64,000 nucleotides of DNA from Paludibacter sp. (GCA_023666945.1 JAMPAY010000008.1:39921-103920), one strand, 5' to 3'. Positions 34,757-44,580 are shown, numbered from the stretch's first letter. The notes: generated by a model not told the origin, from the letters alone. Numbers and translations: made by a program.

Positions 34757-35506
34757 ATGAAAAAACACCATACACTACGGCGATTCAACGCATGCCTTAT
34801 GGCATGCTTTTTCTGCGCTATAGCCTATTGCGCAGACACCCATATCACACTCCTTTCGGGGCAACAAATCAGCGGGAACATACTCTTCCAAGACAGCGAC
34901 GTAATCGTCATCAAAACCGACGATGGGACGCGCTATCAATATCTGAAATCTGAAATAAAAAACATAACCGACATCGCCGACAATAACAATACACAAAACA
35001 AAATAAAACAAAACAACACACCTAAAAAAGTAACCGCATCCGTACAAATAGCTGCAGGAGCAGCCACCCTTACCGGACGCAATTGGGGAACCTCTATCAA
35101 CGCAAGTATACGCATCGGGACACACAACCTGCTCAATAAACACATATTCCTCGGAGGAGCCATCGGATATCAGGCCTACATCCTCACACAACAAAATTTC
35201 CAATTCATACCCATCACCATCAACGCCGACATACCCTTCCTGCAAGACAAACACGCACCATATATCGCACTCGCTGCAGGATACGGCTGCGCTCTCAGCA
35301 AAAACTACAAAGGAGGAGCTCACGCACAAATAGAAATAGGGTACAGATATAACTTCAACACAAAAAATACACTCCTCATCGGTATCTACGCACAACTGCA
35401 ACAAACCACACTCAATATCGACGAATACATTGACCTTCAACCATACAACACCACTACAACAAGAACATTCCGGAATTTCGGAATCAAAGTGGGATGCAAT
35501 CTCTAA
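34757..35506 (+). CDS. Outer-membrane beta-barrel-like protein of unknown function
   Basis: A 249-residue protein with a signal peptide (hydrophobic segment to about residue 25, ending FCAIAYCA). A short N-terminal domain (ITLLSGQQISGNILFQDSDVIVI, residues ~29-70) resembles the small beta domain found before Bacteroidales barrels. A spacer rich in N and Q comes next, and then alternating strands typical of an eight-stranded barrel (HIFLGGAIGYQAYI, APYIALAAGYGCAL, AQIEIGYRYNF, NTLLIGIYAQLQ) ending in FGIKVGCNL. No specific family recognised. Confidence 0.6.
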   Translation: MKKHHTLRRFNACLMACFFCAIAYCADTHITLLSGQQISGNILFQDSDVIVIKTDDGTRYQYLKSEIKNITDIADNNNTQNKIKQNNTPKKVTASVQIAAGAATLTGRNWGTSINASIRIGTHNLLNKHIFLGGAIGYQAYILTQQNFQFIPITINADIPFLQDKHAPYIALAAGYGCALSKNYKGGAHAQIEIGYRYNFNTKNTLLIGIYAQLQQTTLNIDEYIDLQPYNTTTTRTFRNFGIKVGCNL

Positions 35507-35538
35507 AGAGCAAAAAAGAACTGATAACAACTACCCAC

Positions 35539-35742
35539 ATGCCCTCCCCTAAAAATAACAAAACACGCAAACAACTACGCAAAAATCGCATCGCCATACT
35601 ACTCAACGATAGCGAAATAAGGGCATTGCAACGCTATTGCAAACGATACCGATACAACAACCAATCGGCCGCCATACGACAACTACTATTCACCAACATA
35701 CTCAAAAAATTCGACAACGACCAACCTACACTCTTCGACTAA
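35539..35742 (+). CDS. Small ribbon-helix-helix-like protein
   Basis: A 67-residue basic protein from the ATG at 35539 (MPSPKNNKTRKQLRKNRIAILL), followed by LNDSEIRALQRYCKRYRYNNQSAAIRQLL and a tail KFDNDQPTLFD. The pattern (beta strand, helix, turn with N/S, helix) is that of ribbon-helix-helix proteins common in Bacteroidales; DNA binding is likely but the target is unknown. An upstream in-frame ATG would overlap the barrel gene and lacks family support, so the shorter start was taken. Confidence 0.6.
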   Translation: MPSPKNNKTRKQLRKNRIAILLNDSEIRALQRYCKRYRYNNQSAAIRQLLFTNILKKFDNDQPTLFD

Positions 35743-35866
35743 CAGAAAAACATCCTCCGACCCATCACACAAAGGTCTACACATCAACTTACCGGCAGCA
35801 ATTTGCGGAATCCACGACAAAGACATGGCTATAGGTATTCAAAATTAACAATACTCTATAAACAAT

Positions 35867-35894
35867 AAAAAAAGAGACATCTTACGACATCTCT
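35867..35894 (-). terminator. Terminator of the tRNA-Gly/tRNA-Leu unit
   Basis: On the minus strand AGAGATGTC, tetraloop GTAA, GATGTCTCT (9 bp with two wobbles) followed by seven T, starting 6 nt after the tRNA-Leu 3' end. Confidence 0.8.
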
Positions 35895-35899
35895 TCTTG

Positions 35900-35985
35900 T
35901 ACCGCGAGTGGGACTTGAACCCACACAGCCATTTCTGGCCAAAGGATTTTAAGTCCTTCGTGTCTACCGATTCCACCATCGCGGC
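35900..35985 (-). tRNA. tRNA-Leu (anticodon TAA)
   Basis: An 86-nt class II tRNA: acceptor GCCGCGA pairing with TCGCGGT, D-arm with GGTAGACAC, anticodon stem-loop GGACTTAAAATCC (anticodon TAA), a long variable arm (TGGCCAGAAATGGCTG) and T-arm GTGGGTTCAAGTCCCAC. CCA is not encoded. It is 13 nt downstream of the tRNA-Gly gene and probably cotranscribed. Confidence 0.95.
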
Positions 35986-35998
35986 ATAACGTAAACAG

Positions 35999-36071
35999 AG
36001 CGGAAAACGGGACTCGAACCCGCGACCCCAACCTTGGCAAGGTTGTGCTCTACCAACTGAGCTATTTCCGC
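35999..36071 (-). tRNA. tRNA-Gly (anticodon GCC)
   Basis: A 73-nt tRNA: acceptor GCGGAAA pairing with TTTCCGC-type end, D-arm AGCTCAGTTGGTAGAGC, anticodon loop CTTGCCA (GCC), T-arm CGGGTTCGAGTCCCG. No CCA encoded. Confidence 0.95.
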
Positions 36072-36106
36072 ATCGCACAAAACGCGATTTCTCACATTTG
36101 CGGCTG

Positions 36107-36138
36107 CAAAAATAATACTTTTATTTCATTCACGCAAA
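36107..36138 (-). promoter_or_regulatory. Promoter of the tRNA-Gly/tRNA-Leu unit
   Basis: On the minus strand TTTG (plus 36135-36138), 20 nt, TATTTTTG (plus 36107-36114), 35 nt before the tRNA-Gly 5' end. Confidence 0.65.
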
Positions 36139-36167
36139 CACGCCACCAATTATTTAAGCACAACAAC

Positions 36168-36479
36168 TTATTTAGCATCCGCAACCGACTCCACGGCCTT
36201 CACCGGCTTACCTATCTTCGCAAAGGCACGCTTCAACGTCTCAACATCCGTCTTATCAGGATTATAGACCACAGTAACTGTCTCTTTCTCCTTGTCTATC
36301 AACAAATCACGAACACCCTTTTCAAAAGCGATATTCTTCTCAATCTTCGCCACACAAGCATCGCAATGAATCTCCACACTGAAAACCACACGACACTTCT
36401 CTTGTTTCTTGCCTGCCGCATGCATACTCAGCGAAAACACAAAAAGAAACGACAACAAGGCAAATACATACTTTTTCAT
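36168..36479 (-). CDS. Secreted heavy-metal-associated (HMA) domain protein
   Basis: A 103-residue protein: signal peptide (MKKYVFALLSFLFVFSLSMHAAG), then one HMA/CopZ-like fold with the metal-binding motif E-I-H-C-D-A-C in place of the usual M-x-C-x-x-C, and the closing segment VETLKRAFAKIGKPVKAVE. The extended frame upstream (49 extra codons) has no family support; the ATG used here gives a proper signal peptide. It is 34 nt downstream of a TonB-dependent receptor gene on the same strand, suggesting that it handles the metal ion imported by that receptor in the periplasm (copper or another soft metal; inference). Confidence 0.85.
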   Translation of the reverse strand: MKKYVFALLSFLFVFSLSMHAAGKKQEKCRVVFSVEIHCDACVAKIEKNIAFEKGVRDLLIDKEKETVTVVYNPDKTDVETLKRAFAKIGKPVKAVESVADAK

Positions 36480-36513
36480 AATCTTATATTTTAAATGTTT
36501 ATATAATCTACTA

Positions 36514-38778
36514 TCAATCATCACTACGCTCCAACGACCAACGAAAACCCAAATAAACCTTCCAACCCGACACCGGCCCCCAAGCCATAGAAGCATCAAA
36601 ATTCTCTCCCCACACATCATCCGCACCTATCACAGGATTAGACTGCTTAAAATTCGTCATATTCTCCGCTCCCAAATAAATGCTGCATGTCCGAAAAAAC
36701 TTCGTCACCTGCCCCATCAACTGAGGATACCAACCATACTCCTTCTCCCACAACGGATTATCCGAATCCGGATCCGGCATACGGCCACCACCATTGAACT
36801 GAGCCGTCAAATCAAACTGCCACTTCTTCAAAGGAGTCTGATAAGACGTTGTTATCAACCCTTTGAAACGATTCGTCAATGGCTTCTCACGCAACACACC
36901 GTTGTAGGTACTCTTCACATCCGTACCGCGATAAGCCAACGTCATCGTCCAACCACGCAATATCTCCATCGAGGCCTCCACCTGCCAACTCTGAGCATAC
37001 GACCTACCTCCGTTCAAATTAGAAAACACGACCTGATGAGGGTCAGAGTCCATATCTGCAACCACACACTCGAAAAAATGCGTATAATAATACTCGCCCG
37101 ACAACTGCAACTCCTTGCTGCCAAGCGGAATATAAAACACCGTAGAAATACCCGCATTCAGCGCACGCTCCTGCTTCAATTCCTTCAACACATCGCCCGA
37201 CAACAAACGCATTCCATTTTCAGAATCCTTATACCACAATATCCGACCAGAAGGCAATACACCCGCATTGTCCGACAACAACACCGGACTACGATACCCC
37301 ATACCTACACTGCCTCGCAAACTCCACCATTCCCAAGGAGAATAACGAAGGTTAAAACGAGGAGTAACAAACGCACCATACATACTCGAATAATCTACAC
37401 GCAACCCCAACAACAACGACAAACGCTCATCATACTTATACGAATACTCACCAAACACACCCGCCGTCGTCTCCATGCGCAAATTGTCGCCCCACGCAAC
37501 AGAAGACAAACCCGATAACGACTCTTCGTAACGATCAAAATTCACCGACAAACCCGCCGACAACTTATGAGCCTCCCCCCAACTCGTCTGAAAAATACCA
37601 TTCAAATAAGCATTCGTCTGACCGGCCGACCATTCTCGAACACCATACCTATTATCTTGATTATGATACGACAATGCAGCGATCACACCTATTGATGTAC
37701 CGCGTTCATGGTCAAATACATAGCCATTCTTCATAAAACCGTCCACACGCCATGTACGCAAATCGATACGATACAAATCACTACCGTCTGCATTCGCCCA
37801 ATTACTCATCTGACCACCATGACGCCGGTCATAAATACCACGCACCAACAACTGACCCGTATAATCCCCCTTCTTGAAATACCAACGATTCAACAAATTA
37901 CCCTGATTGCCCGTCGGCATATCCATAAAACCGTCATGATTCTCATCCATTTCCATACTGCCGTTCTGATAATGAGCCAACACACCCGTCGAAACATGCT
38001 CGTTCAAATCCCAACCGCCCGTCAGATTCGCCTCCGCATGCAACTCCGAATTCAACATCACATTCAACGCTATCGGATCAGACGTCTGAGGCTTCAAATA
38101 CTCCACATTTATCTGACCCGTCGTCGATTCATAACCGTTTATCACCGAAGACGTTCCTTTTGAAACCTGAATACTCTCCATCCAAGGACCCGGAATATAA
38201 TCCATACCATAATTCGACGCCAATCCTCTGATACAAGGCGTGTTCTCACTCAGCAACTGAACATACCTACCCGACAAACCCAACAAACGTATCTGCTTCG
38301 CACCCGTAGCCGCATCCGAATAAGCCACATCTACCGATGCATTCGTCTCGAACGACTCCGACAAATTACAACATGCCGCCTTGCACAACTCTTCCCCACT
38401 TATCACATGCGTATCCAATGCCGAACTGCGAGAACGCAATACCGACATCTTACGCTCCGTTATGACCACCTCATCCAACTCCAAATCAGACACCAACACA
38501 ACCACCAACTCCTTATGTTCAACCGCCAATATCGTATCATTATGATATCCCAAATAACTCACCACCAAACGATCCGATCCACGCACAGGCTCTAAGCTGA
38601 ATCGACCCTCGGCATCCGTCGATACACCCACCGTAGTACCCAACCACCACACATTCGCACTCACCAACACCTCACCCTGATCATCCAACACCACACCCCA
38701 AACATGAGCATCTGACAACACGCACATACTCAACATACACAACAACAATACTATACGACGAAACTTATCCATACACAA
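36514..38778 (-). CDS. TonB-dependent receptor, probably for a metal ion
   Basis: A 754-residue outer-membrane receptor. It has a signal peptide (residues ~8-24), a carboxypeptidase-regulatory-like domain (VWGVVLDDQGEVLVSANVWW, residues ~26-105), a plug domain (VSKGTSSVINGYESTTGQINVEY), and a beta barrel ending in YLGFRWSLERSDD. The protein is unusually rich in V, G and W because of the local base bias. Many family members next to HMA-domain genes are thought to import copper or chelated metals. A second possible start lies two codons in (MDKF). It is the first gene of a two-gene operon with the HMA protein. Confidence 0.88.
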   Translation of the reverse strand: MCMDKFRRIVLLLCMLSMCVLSDAHVWGVVLDDQGEVLVSANVWWLGTTVGVSTDAEGRFSLEPVRGSDRLVVSYLGYHNDTILAVEHKELVVVLVSDLELDEVVITERKMSVLRSRSSALDTHVISGEELCKAACCNLSESFETNASVDVAYSDAATGAKQIRLLGLSGRYVQLLSENTPCIRGLASNYGMDYIPGPWMESIQVSKGTSSVINGYESTTGQINVEYLKPQTSDPIALNVMLNSELHAEANLTGGWDLNEHVSTGVLAHYQNGSMEMDENHDGFMDMPTGNQGNLLNRWYFKKGDYTGQLLVRGIYDRRHGGQMSNWANADGSDLYRIDLRTWRVDGFMKNGYVFDHERGTSIGVIAALSYHNQDNRYGVREWSAGQTNAYLNGIFQTSWGEAHKLSAGLSVNFDRYEESLSGLSSVAWGDNLRMETTAGVFGEYSYKYDERLSLLLGLRVDYSSMYGAFVTPRFNLRYSPWEWWSLRGSVGMGYRSPVLLSDNAGVLPSGRILWYKDSENGMRLLSGDVLKELKQERALNAGISTVFYIPLGSKELQLSGEYYYTHFFECVVADMDSDPHQVVFSNLNGGRSYAQSWQVEASMEILRGWTMTLAYRGTDVKSTYNGVLREKPLTNRFKGLITTSYQTPLKKWQFDLTAQFNGGGRMPDPDSDNPLWEKEYGWYPQLMGQVTKFFRTCSIYLGAENMTNFKQSNPVIGADDVWGENFDASMAWGPVSGWKVYLGFRWSLERSDD

Positions 38779-38869
38779 ACCTATTTTTAGTTATTTTAGT
38801 TATTGCAACTTGAACCGATTTCTCGAACAAACCCTATCAATTCTACGAAACATATCAATTTTCCGACTG

Positions 38870-38877
38870 CAAAAGTA
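38870..38877 (-). promoter_or_regulatory. -7 element of the TonB receptor operon
   Basis: TACTTTTG on the minus strand, 91 nt upstream of the receptor start; -33 not clear. Confidence 0.45.
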
Positions 38878-38976
38878 CACAACTTTACATGCAACCCGGT
38901 TGCAAAAGACTACCAACCAGCACACAAATAACACCATTCATCAGTACACATACCACAACCAACCTAATTATTACTA

Positions 38977-38984
38977 ACTTTGCA
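38977..38984 (+). promoter_or_regulatory. -7 element of the CotH-like gene
   Basis: TAACTTTG, 22 nt before the start codon. No TTG at the -33 position. Confidence 0.5.
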
Positions 38985-39006
38985 AAAACATACATAACAA
39001 AACAAC

Positions 39007-40719
39007 ATGAAAAACATCAACATCACACTCATCGTCACCACCATCTGCGTTGCCTGTAACCTACAACACACCTACGCACATAACAACAGCCTACGACCCT
39101 CAGGCACACTCCCCATAATGCACATCAACACAACCGAACAACAGCCCATAACATCAAAAGAAAACTATATACAAGCACAATACTGGATTGAAACGCCCGA
39201 CAATACAAATCTACAACCACTCGGCACACAAGACAACCCACTCACACTACAGATCAGAGGAAGAGGGAACTACACTTGGACAGGATTCGACAAAAAACCA
39301 TATCGCATAAAACTCGACACAAAACAACCGCTGCTCGGAATGAACAAAAGCAAGCACTTCGCACTGCTTGCACACGCAGACGACAACAAAGCATTCCTGA
39401 GAAACACACTCGGATTCGCCATCAGCAAAGCCATACAAATGCCATGGACACCCGAACAACAACCCATAGAAGTCGTACTCAACAACGACTATATAGGACT
39501 ATACTTCCTAACCGAAACCATACGAGTTGATAAAGACAGAGTCAATATCGTCGAACAAAACGACAACGCAACACACAACGATAGCATAACAGGAGGATGG
39601 CTCGTTGAAATAGACAATTACGACAACGACCCACATATACAAATAACCGAGGGAGACGGGAACAACATCATATTTACATACAAAACACCCGAAATACTAT
39701 CCGAACAGCAAACACAATTCCTCACACAACAAATGCAACTAATCAACCAACTCATCTACCAAGACAAACAGTCCGAACTGCTTTGGCAATACATAGACAT
39801 AGAAACACTCGCCAAATTCTATATCATACAAGAAATAACCGACAACTACGAAGCATTCCACGGCAGTTGCTACCTCTATAAGGACATGGGAAACAACAAT
39901 AAGTGGACTTTCGGCCCCGTATGGGACTTCGGAAGCACATTCAACTATAACAAAACACAATTCTGCTATCAAGGAAGAGAACACCACATGACATGGATTC
40001 CTGAAATAGCAAAATTTCCAAAATTCCAACAAAAAGTACAAGAAATCTGGCACCAATTCGCGCAAACACAATACGACCAGCTCTATACAACTATTGACAA
40101 CTTCATCAATTACATTGGCCAAGCAGCCAAACAAGACGCACTAAGATGGCCGCAATACGGCAACCTAAACCCCGAAGAACGCGCACAACAAATAAAACAA
40201 CAACTCAACGAAACCGAAACATGGCTCTCCAAACAATGGGGAAAATATGACTCGCAAACATGGACCGTATGGTTTCTCGACAACGGAACACCCGCATGGA
40301 CAGATCTTTACTGCTATGTTTGGGACATCTACGCAACCGACTACGACGGGAACGTATACATGCCTTTAGGCTCTTGGTGCGGGACACCCATGAATACACA
40401 AACCGTAGACGGCACCAATTACTACACACTTACATTCACTACACAATACCCACTCTCAGAACAAGCAAGCATCATCTTCAATAACCACGCATCAGGAATA
40501 CCCGACAACCAAACCGACAACCTACCGCTCCAAAACGGAGCCGTATATAGCAGAGAGGAAATAATAGGCAACATCACCGCAACAAAAAACATCACAACCA
40601 ACGACAACAACCATACCCCCGCCTATTACACACTGCAAGGCATACAAGTAACACAACCGCAACCCGGAAACATTTACATTGTACGCCGCGGAAACAAAGC
40701 CGTAAAACAACGGTTTTAA
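39007..40719 (+). CDS. CotH-like kinase-fold secreted protein
   Basis: A 570-residue protein with signal peptide (to about residue 25) and a CotH domain: LQIRGRGNYTWTGFDKKPYRIKLDTKQPLLGM, KHFALLAHADDNKAFLRNTLGF, YIGLYFLTETIRVDKDRVNI, and the kinase-like EITDNYEAFHGSCYLYKD and FGPVWDFGSTFNY (catalytic-type Asp pair). CotH proteins are secreted, atypical protein kinases first known from spore coats; in Bacteroidota they are extracellular and of unknown target. The C-terminal ~150 residues include a CBM-like beta domain and a possible sorting tail (YTLQGIQVTQPQPGNIYIVRR). Composition is N/Q/T-rich. Confidence 0.85.
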   Translation: MKNINITLIVTTICVACNLQHTYAHNNSLRPSGTLPIMHINTTEQQPITSKENYIQAQYWIETPDNTNLQPLGTQDNPLTLQIRGRGNYTWTGFDKKPYRIKLDTKQPLLGMNKSKHFALLAHADDNKAFLRNTLGFAISKAIQMPWTPEQQPIEVVLNNDYIGLYFLTETIRVDKDRVNIVEQNDNATHNDSITGGWLVEIDNYDNDPHIQITEGDGNNIIFTYKTPEILSEQQTQFLTQQMQLINQLIYQDKQSELLWQYIDIETLAKFYIIQEITDNYEAFHGSCYLYKDMGNNNKWTFGPVWDFGSTFNYNKTQFCYQGREHHMTWIPEIAKFPKFQQKVQEIWHQFAQTQYDQLYTTIDNFINYIGQAAKQDALRWPQYGNLNPEERAQQIKQQLNETETWLSKQWGKYDSQTWTVWFLDNGTPAWTDLYCYVWDIYATDYDGNVYMPLGSWCGTPMNTQTVDGTNYYTLTFTTQYPLSEQASIIFNNHASGIPDNQTDNLPLQNGAVYSREEIIGNITATKNITTNDNNHTPAYYTLQGIQVTQPQPGNIYIVRRGNKAVKQRF

Positions 40720-40750
40720 ACACAACCGACAATACAACACACAATAGACC

Positions 40751-40789
40751 AAGATGCAACGCAAGAAACATATTCCGGCGTTGCATCTT
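40751..40789 (+). terminator. Terminator after the CotH-like gene
   Basis: AAGATGCAACGC / GCGTTGCATCTT, 12-bp perfect stem with a 15-nt loop, followed by a short T-rich tract. Confidence 0.75.
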
Positions 40790-40881
40790 TATTACATCTT
40801 GCATAGCACTTGTATATTATATTCATTTACTGCATAAAATAGCATACACACCAACCTTTTGAGTAGCACACTATACACTTA

Positions 40882-40913
40882 TTTGCATAATTAAGAAAAA
40901 GTACCTATCTTTG
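40882..40913 (+). promoter_or_regulatory. Promoter of the large GLUG-type surface protein gene
   Basis: TTTG (40882-40885), 20 nt, TATCTTTG (40906-40913), 86 nt before the start codon. Confidence 0.7.
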
Positions 40914-40999
40914 CCGTCAAAACGACAGAATACAGTATTCATTAGTATTCAGTAATTGCATAAAAACTATCTATAAACGCTATATTTTATTTTTAAGGT

Positions 41000-43900
41000 A
41001 TGAAAAAAACTACACTACTTGTCACTCTCTTGCTACTCCTGATATCCTTCAGAACAGAAGCCGATACCGCCGATTTCAGTACGCTCGGCTTCAAAAATAC
41101 ACGGCAATGGCAACACAATAACACATCGTCCATCAAACAACGCGTACAACACAAAGCACCAAACGCCCCCACCACCACCGCTTCAGACCAACAACTTGAC
41201 AAGACAGAAGCATGGGGAACACTCAACGCTACCGATGGAACTATCTGGACATACACCATGTCCTACGAATACATAAAAGACGATACAGGTAATAATACCA
41301 ACTACTACTCTGCCGTCAGCATCCGCATCTATAACAACGAAAACAAGTTGATGGGAGAAATCAACGATGTATTCGATAACGAAAACGAACGCATCAACTA
41401 CGTAGCCATAAACCCACTCATAACAAAGAGTTTCTTTAATCTTTCCGGTTCCAATTACGAAGTAATAATATACATACACTCCATCACCGGAGCCCCCGAC
41501 TATCAAACACGATCTTTCAACGACATCTACTCTATAGGCAATCCCGAAAAACTCTGCACCATAGAGGGAAACCAAGTATTGAGCGAAAACTTGGCAACAG
41601 ACGCATGGTCGGAAAACTACACACTGATATTCGAACGCGAATCGAGCACCGATGACAACTACTACTTGCACTACGATGTTTACACCAAAGCCACATACAG
41701 TTCGCCAACACACCCCGTATTGGCACACACCTTCGATATGGACTATTCTTACATAGCAGGCTCAGGAAACGAATCCGCCCCCATTCTGATGGTACAATAT
41801 CAAAACAAACTCTACTACGCATTAGCACAATACGAAAAGCCCTATTTCATCTACTCCGACAATTGGCTCGAAGAACCGCAAGTAAGCCCCGATAATAACT
41901 TCGTAATCACTCTCTACGACAACACATTTACAGAACAATCCGTCACCAAAATACCCGTACCCGAAGCAGGAGGAGAATACATCTGGAGTTTCCCCGCCAT
42001 GGGAGGACTCCGCTATAACGAAGACCTCGCTTTCGGCATGTTCACCGAAGGAGAAGAACCCGCATACATTGTCAGCATTGAGCAATATGTATCGTTGGAT
42101 GACTTTGTAACATCATTCTATGTCTACAACACCAAAGGTGAACGCATAGCCACCATAGCAGAAAAAGCAAGTGCCGCTATTATCATGAGCGACGTAGCAG
42201 GACAACCCGAACAATGGTGTTTTTACGAAGAAGGAGAAGAAGAATCCTGGTTCTGCTTCGTAGACCTGCCCTCGTGCAAAGAAGTAGCCAAACTACCCAC
42301 TTCCTACGACAACATACCTCTCACCATGAGCCTTGACCGCTATATTGCCGGCGACTCCTATCAATATGCAGTTTCAATGGCAAAAAGTTCGACCGACAGC
42401 GAAAAGAACATCATACACAGCATCGCATGGTTCAATGCCGATGGAAGTTTCGACCACTACGATGAACTCAACCTCGGTCAAGACATTGCCATCGCCCTCC
42501 CCTACATGAACGCAGATGCCTTTAATCCGTGGCTATTCAACACCGATGACGCACGCGAATATATGTTTCTGGTAAAACGCTATCAGAAAGCAGGTTCTAC
42601 TGCAACCGATGAGGTATTGTATGTAGTAAACACAAAAGGAGAACGACTCCTGGAATATGGACCCGATCCGAAAAAAGGAGGAACACTGTTATCAATCATG
42701 TTGTATAATTTAGACACCAAACCCACACTACTGTGTGTCTACTGCGACATCGCATCGTGGCAATACACCCTTAATATGACTTGGCTCCCGCTCTCAAAAT
42801 TTGCCGCAGGAGGCAATGGGACTGCCGACAATCCTTACATAATTACAAGCCCGGGAGATTTCCAACAAATAGACTCCGACCCGAGTGCTTACTATACCAT
42901 TGCCAACGACCTCAATTTCCAAAACATTCCTTGGAGCGGACTTAAAAAGACATTCAGCGGAAATCTTAACGGCGAGAACCATGTAGTAACCAACCTCGCA
43001 TTGGAACACAACGGATTGTTTACCAACATATCAAACGCTGCCACTATTAAAAATCTGCAACTCTATAAACCCATACTGACACTTCAAAGTGACAGTCATA
43101 CCGCCGGACTGATAGCCAACAACATGACCGGAGGTATGAACAGCAACGAAGAAGGAACACCCGGAATACTAAACAATATTCACATTTACAGTCCACTTGT
43201 CAGCGCGCCAGACACTTACGATGAAGACTTCGGAGGTATTGCCGGTACGATAGCACTTTATACACAAATCAGCCAATGCTCGGTTGTTGATGCTCAATTT
43301 GATCTACCAGATGCATCAGTGGGCGGTATTGTAGGAAGCCTGAAAACATCGTCAACAATTACAGCCTGTGCATTCAGCGGAACGATTGTCGGCAATACGG
43401 CCGGTGGTATTGCAGCCAACAGTGTTAAAGGCGATGAGAAAATCAGCAATTGCCATAGCACCGCACAAATAACCGGTGGTACGATTGGCGGTATCATAGG
43501 CAATAGTGCCCGCAGCAGCATCAGCAATTGCCATGCAGAGGGAACACTCACTATACCTACAGAAATTTCCGAAGGGAAAGCAGGCGGTATTGCAGGCGAA
43601 TTGGCAGAGAACAATGGAGAAACGAACAACGTAATAGAAGAATGCCTGGTCGGAATCAGTAGCATTGACTACCCTAATGAGAACAAAACATACGTTCACC
43701 GCATTGTAGGATACACCGGTATTGATAAGATATCGTACGATTGGGACTACATGGATGAACATCCTGACGAATACGATTACAACGACCGCAGTACATGGCC
43801 CACACTCCCCGGAGTAACAGAAACCGCGATTGCCAACAACTATGTAATTTCCGCTTTAGATATTATAGACACCAACATAGAGGCAACCTCTAATACTACC

Positions 43901-44506
43901 GAAGGAGCAACTTTGACTACAGAAGCATTGACAACAGATTTCTTGAGCGAGCACAATTTCAATGCAGGTAACAGCATTGATGCTCCTTGGGTACATACTA
44001 CAAATCCTTATTTGTGGTTCGAGAAAGAAAGCGGAGTACTAATTGTTGACAAGAAAGATATAACACTTTCGATTGGCGATGCCATTACCGTTTGCTTCAC
44101 TATTCTTAATGGTGATGCCAATAGTATTGAAACAAACTTAAGTGCATCGTGTGCAGAGATTCTGTCAACAGATGTTGCAGGAGATCAGTTGTATGTTACT
44201 TTAACCGCTATTACCGAAGGCGATGCCACCCTGACCGCCACCTACGAAGAAAAAACGGCGGTTTGCACTATCCACTGCATCAACGAAACCGCTGTTGATA
44301 ATATATACGAACAAAATTTGATACTCTCCTATAACGGAACAGTATTAGAAGCCGAGAATGCTCATATAAGCCTTTACAGCATTAGCGGAACCTTGGTAAA
44401 ACAAGGCAAAAACTGCATCTATACGGAAGGATTGACCCAAGGTATCTATATCGCACGTGCACACAATACCAACGGTTCGGAAACTCTAAAGATAGCCATT
44501 CGCTAA
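41000..44506 (+). CDS. Large secreted protein with GLUG-like repeats and T9SS-type tail
   Basis: An 1168-residue protein. After a signal peptide (residues 1-21) come ~570 residues of beta-rich sequence with propeller-like repeats (ERIATIAEKASAAIIMSD-type). At about residues 610-900 a region of GLUG/beta-helix repeats follows (F-S-G-N-L-N-G-E-N-H-V-V-T-N-L, GGIVGSLKTSSTITACAFSG, GGIIGNSARSSISNCHAEG). An Ig-like segment and a C-terminal sorting domain complete it (ISLYSISGTLVKQGKN, ending LTQGIYIARAHNTNGSETLKI). It is probably displayed on the cell surface by the type IX system; ligand unknown. The gene is monocistronic, between two terminators. Confidence 0.8.
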   Translation: MKKTTLLVTLLLLLISFRTEADTADFSTLGFKNTRQWQHNNTSSIKQRVQHKAPNAPTTTASDQQLDKTEAWGTLNATDGTIWTYTMSYEYIKDDTGNNTNYYSAVSIRIYNNENKLMGEINDVFDNENERINYVAINPLITKSFFNLSGSNYEVIIYIHSITGAPDYQTRSFNDIYSIGNPEKLCTIEGNQVLSENLATDAWSENYTLIFERESSTDDNYYLHYDVYTKATYSSPTHPVLAHTFDMDYSYIAGSGNESAPILMVQYQNKLYYALAQYEKPYFIYSDNWLEEPQVSPDNNFVITLYDNTFTEQSVTKIPVPEAGGEYIWSFPAMGGLRYNEDLAFGMFTEGEEPAYIVSIEQYVSLDDFVTSFYVYNTKGERIATIAEKASAAIIMSDVAGQPEQWCFYEEGEEESWFCFVDLPSCKEVAKLPTSYDNIPLTMSLDRYIAGDSYQYAVSMAKSSTDSEKNIIHSIAWFNADGSFDHYDELNLGQDIAIALPYMNADAFNPWLFNTDDAREYMFLVKRYQKAGSTATDEVLYVVNTKGERLLEYGPDPKKGGTLLSIMLYNLDTKPTLLCVYCDIASWQYTLNMTWLPLSKFAAGGNGTADNPYIITSPGDFQQIDSDPSAYYTIANDLNFQNIPWSGLKKTFSGNLNGENHVVTNLALEHNGLFTNISNAATIKNLQLYKPILTLQSDSHTAGLIANNMTGGMNSNEEGTPGILNNIHIYSPLVSAPDTYDEDFGGIAGTIALYTQISQCSVVDAQFDLPDASVGGIVGSLKTSSTITACAFSGTIVGNTAGGIAANSVKGDEKISNCHSTAQITGGTIGGIIGNSARSSISNCHAEGTLTIPTEISEGKAGGIAGELAENNGETNNVIEECLVGISSIDYPNENKTYVHRIVGYTGIDKISYDWDYMDEHPDEYDYNDRSTWPTLPGVTETAIANNYVISALDIIDTNIEATSNTTEGATLTTEALTTDFLSEHNFNAGNSIDAPWVHTTNPYLWFEKESGVLIVDKKDITLSIGDAITVCFTILNGDANSIETNLSASCAEILSTDVAGDQLYVTLTAITEGDATLTATYEEKTAVCTIHCINETAVDNIYEQNLILSYNGTVLEAENAHISLYSISGTLVKQGKNCIYTEGLTQGIYIARAHNTNGSETLKIAIR

Positions 44507-44538
44507 AGCGCACCACAACTAATTGTAACAATTCATCA

Positions 44539-44576
44539 ACGAAGCCTGGTCCCATATAATTAGGACAAGGCTTCGT
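44539..44576 (+). terminator. Terminator after the GLUG-type gene
   Basis: ACGAAGCCTGGTCC / GGACAAGGCTTCGT (14 bp, one mismatch) followed by AATG and a T-rich tract. Confidence 0.75.
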
Positions 44577-44580
44577 AATG

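Noticed and set aside
35494..35538. Upstream start for the ribbon-helix-helix-like protein
   Set aside because: It overlaps the preceding gene and adds residues not typical of the family.
36409..37518. 369-codon plus-strand frame opposite the TonB receptor
   Set aside because: It is long only because the A/C-rich strand lacks stop codons; the composition (R, H, I, T, Q) is not protein-like and the minus strand holds a complete receptor.
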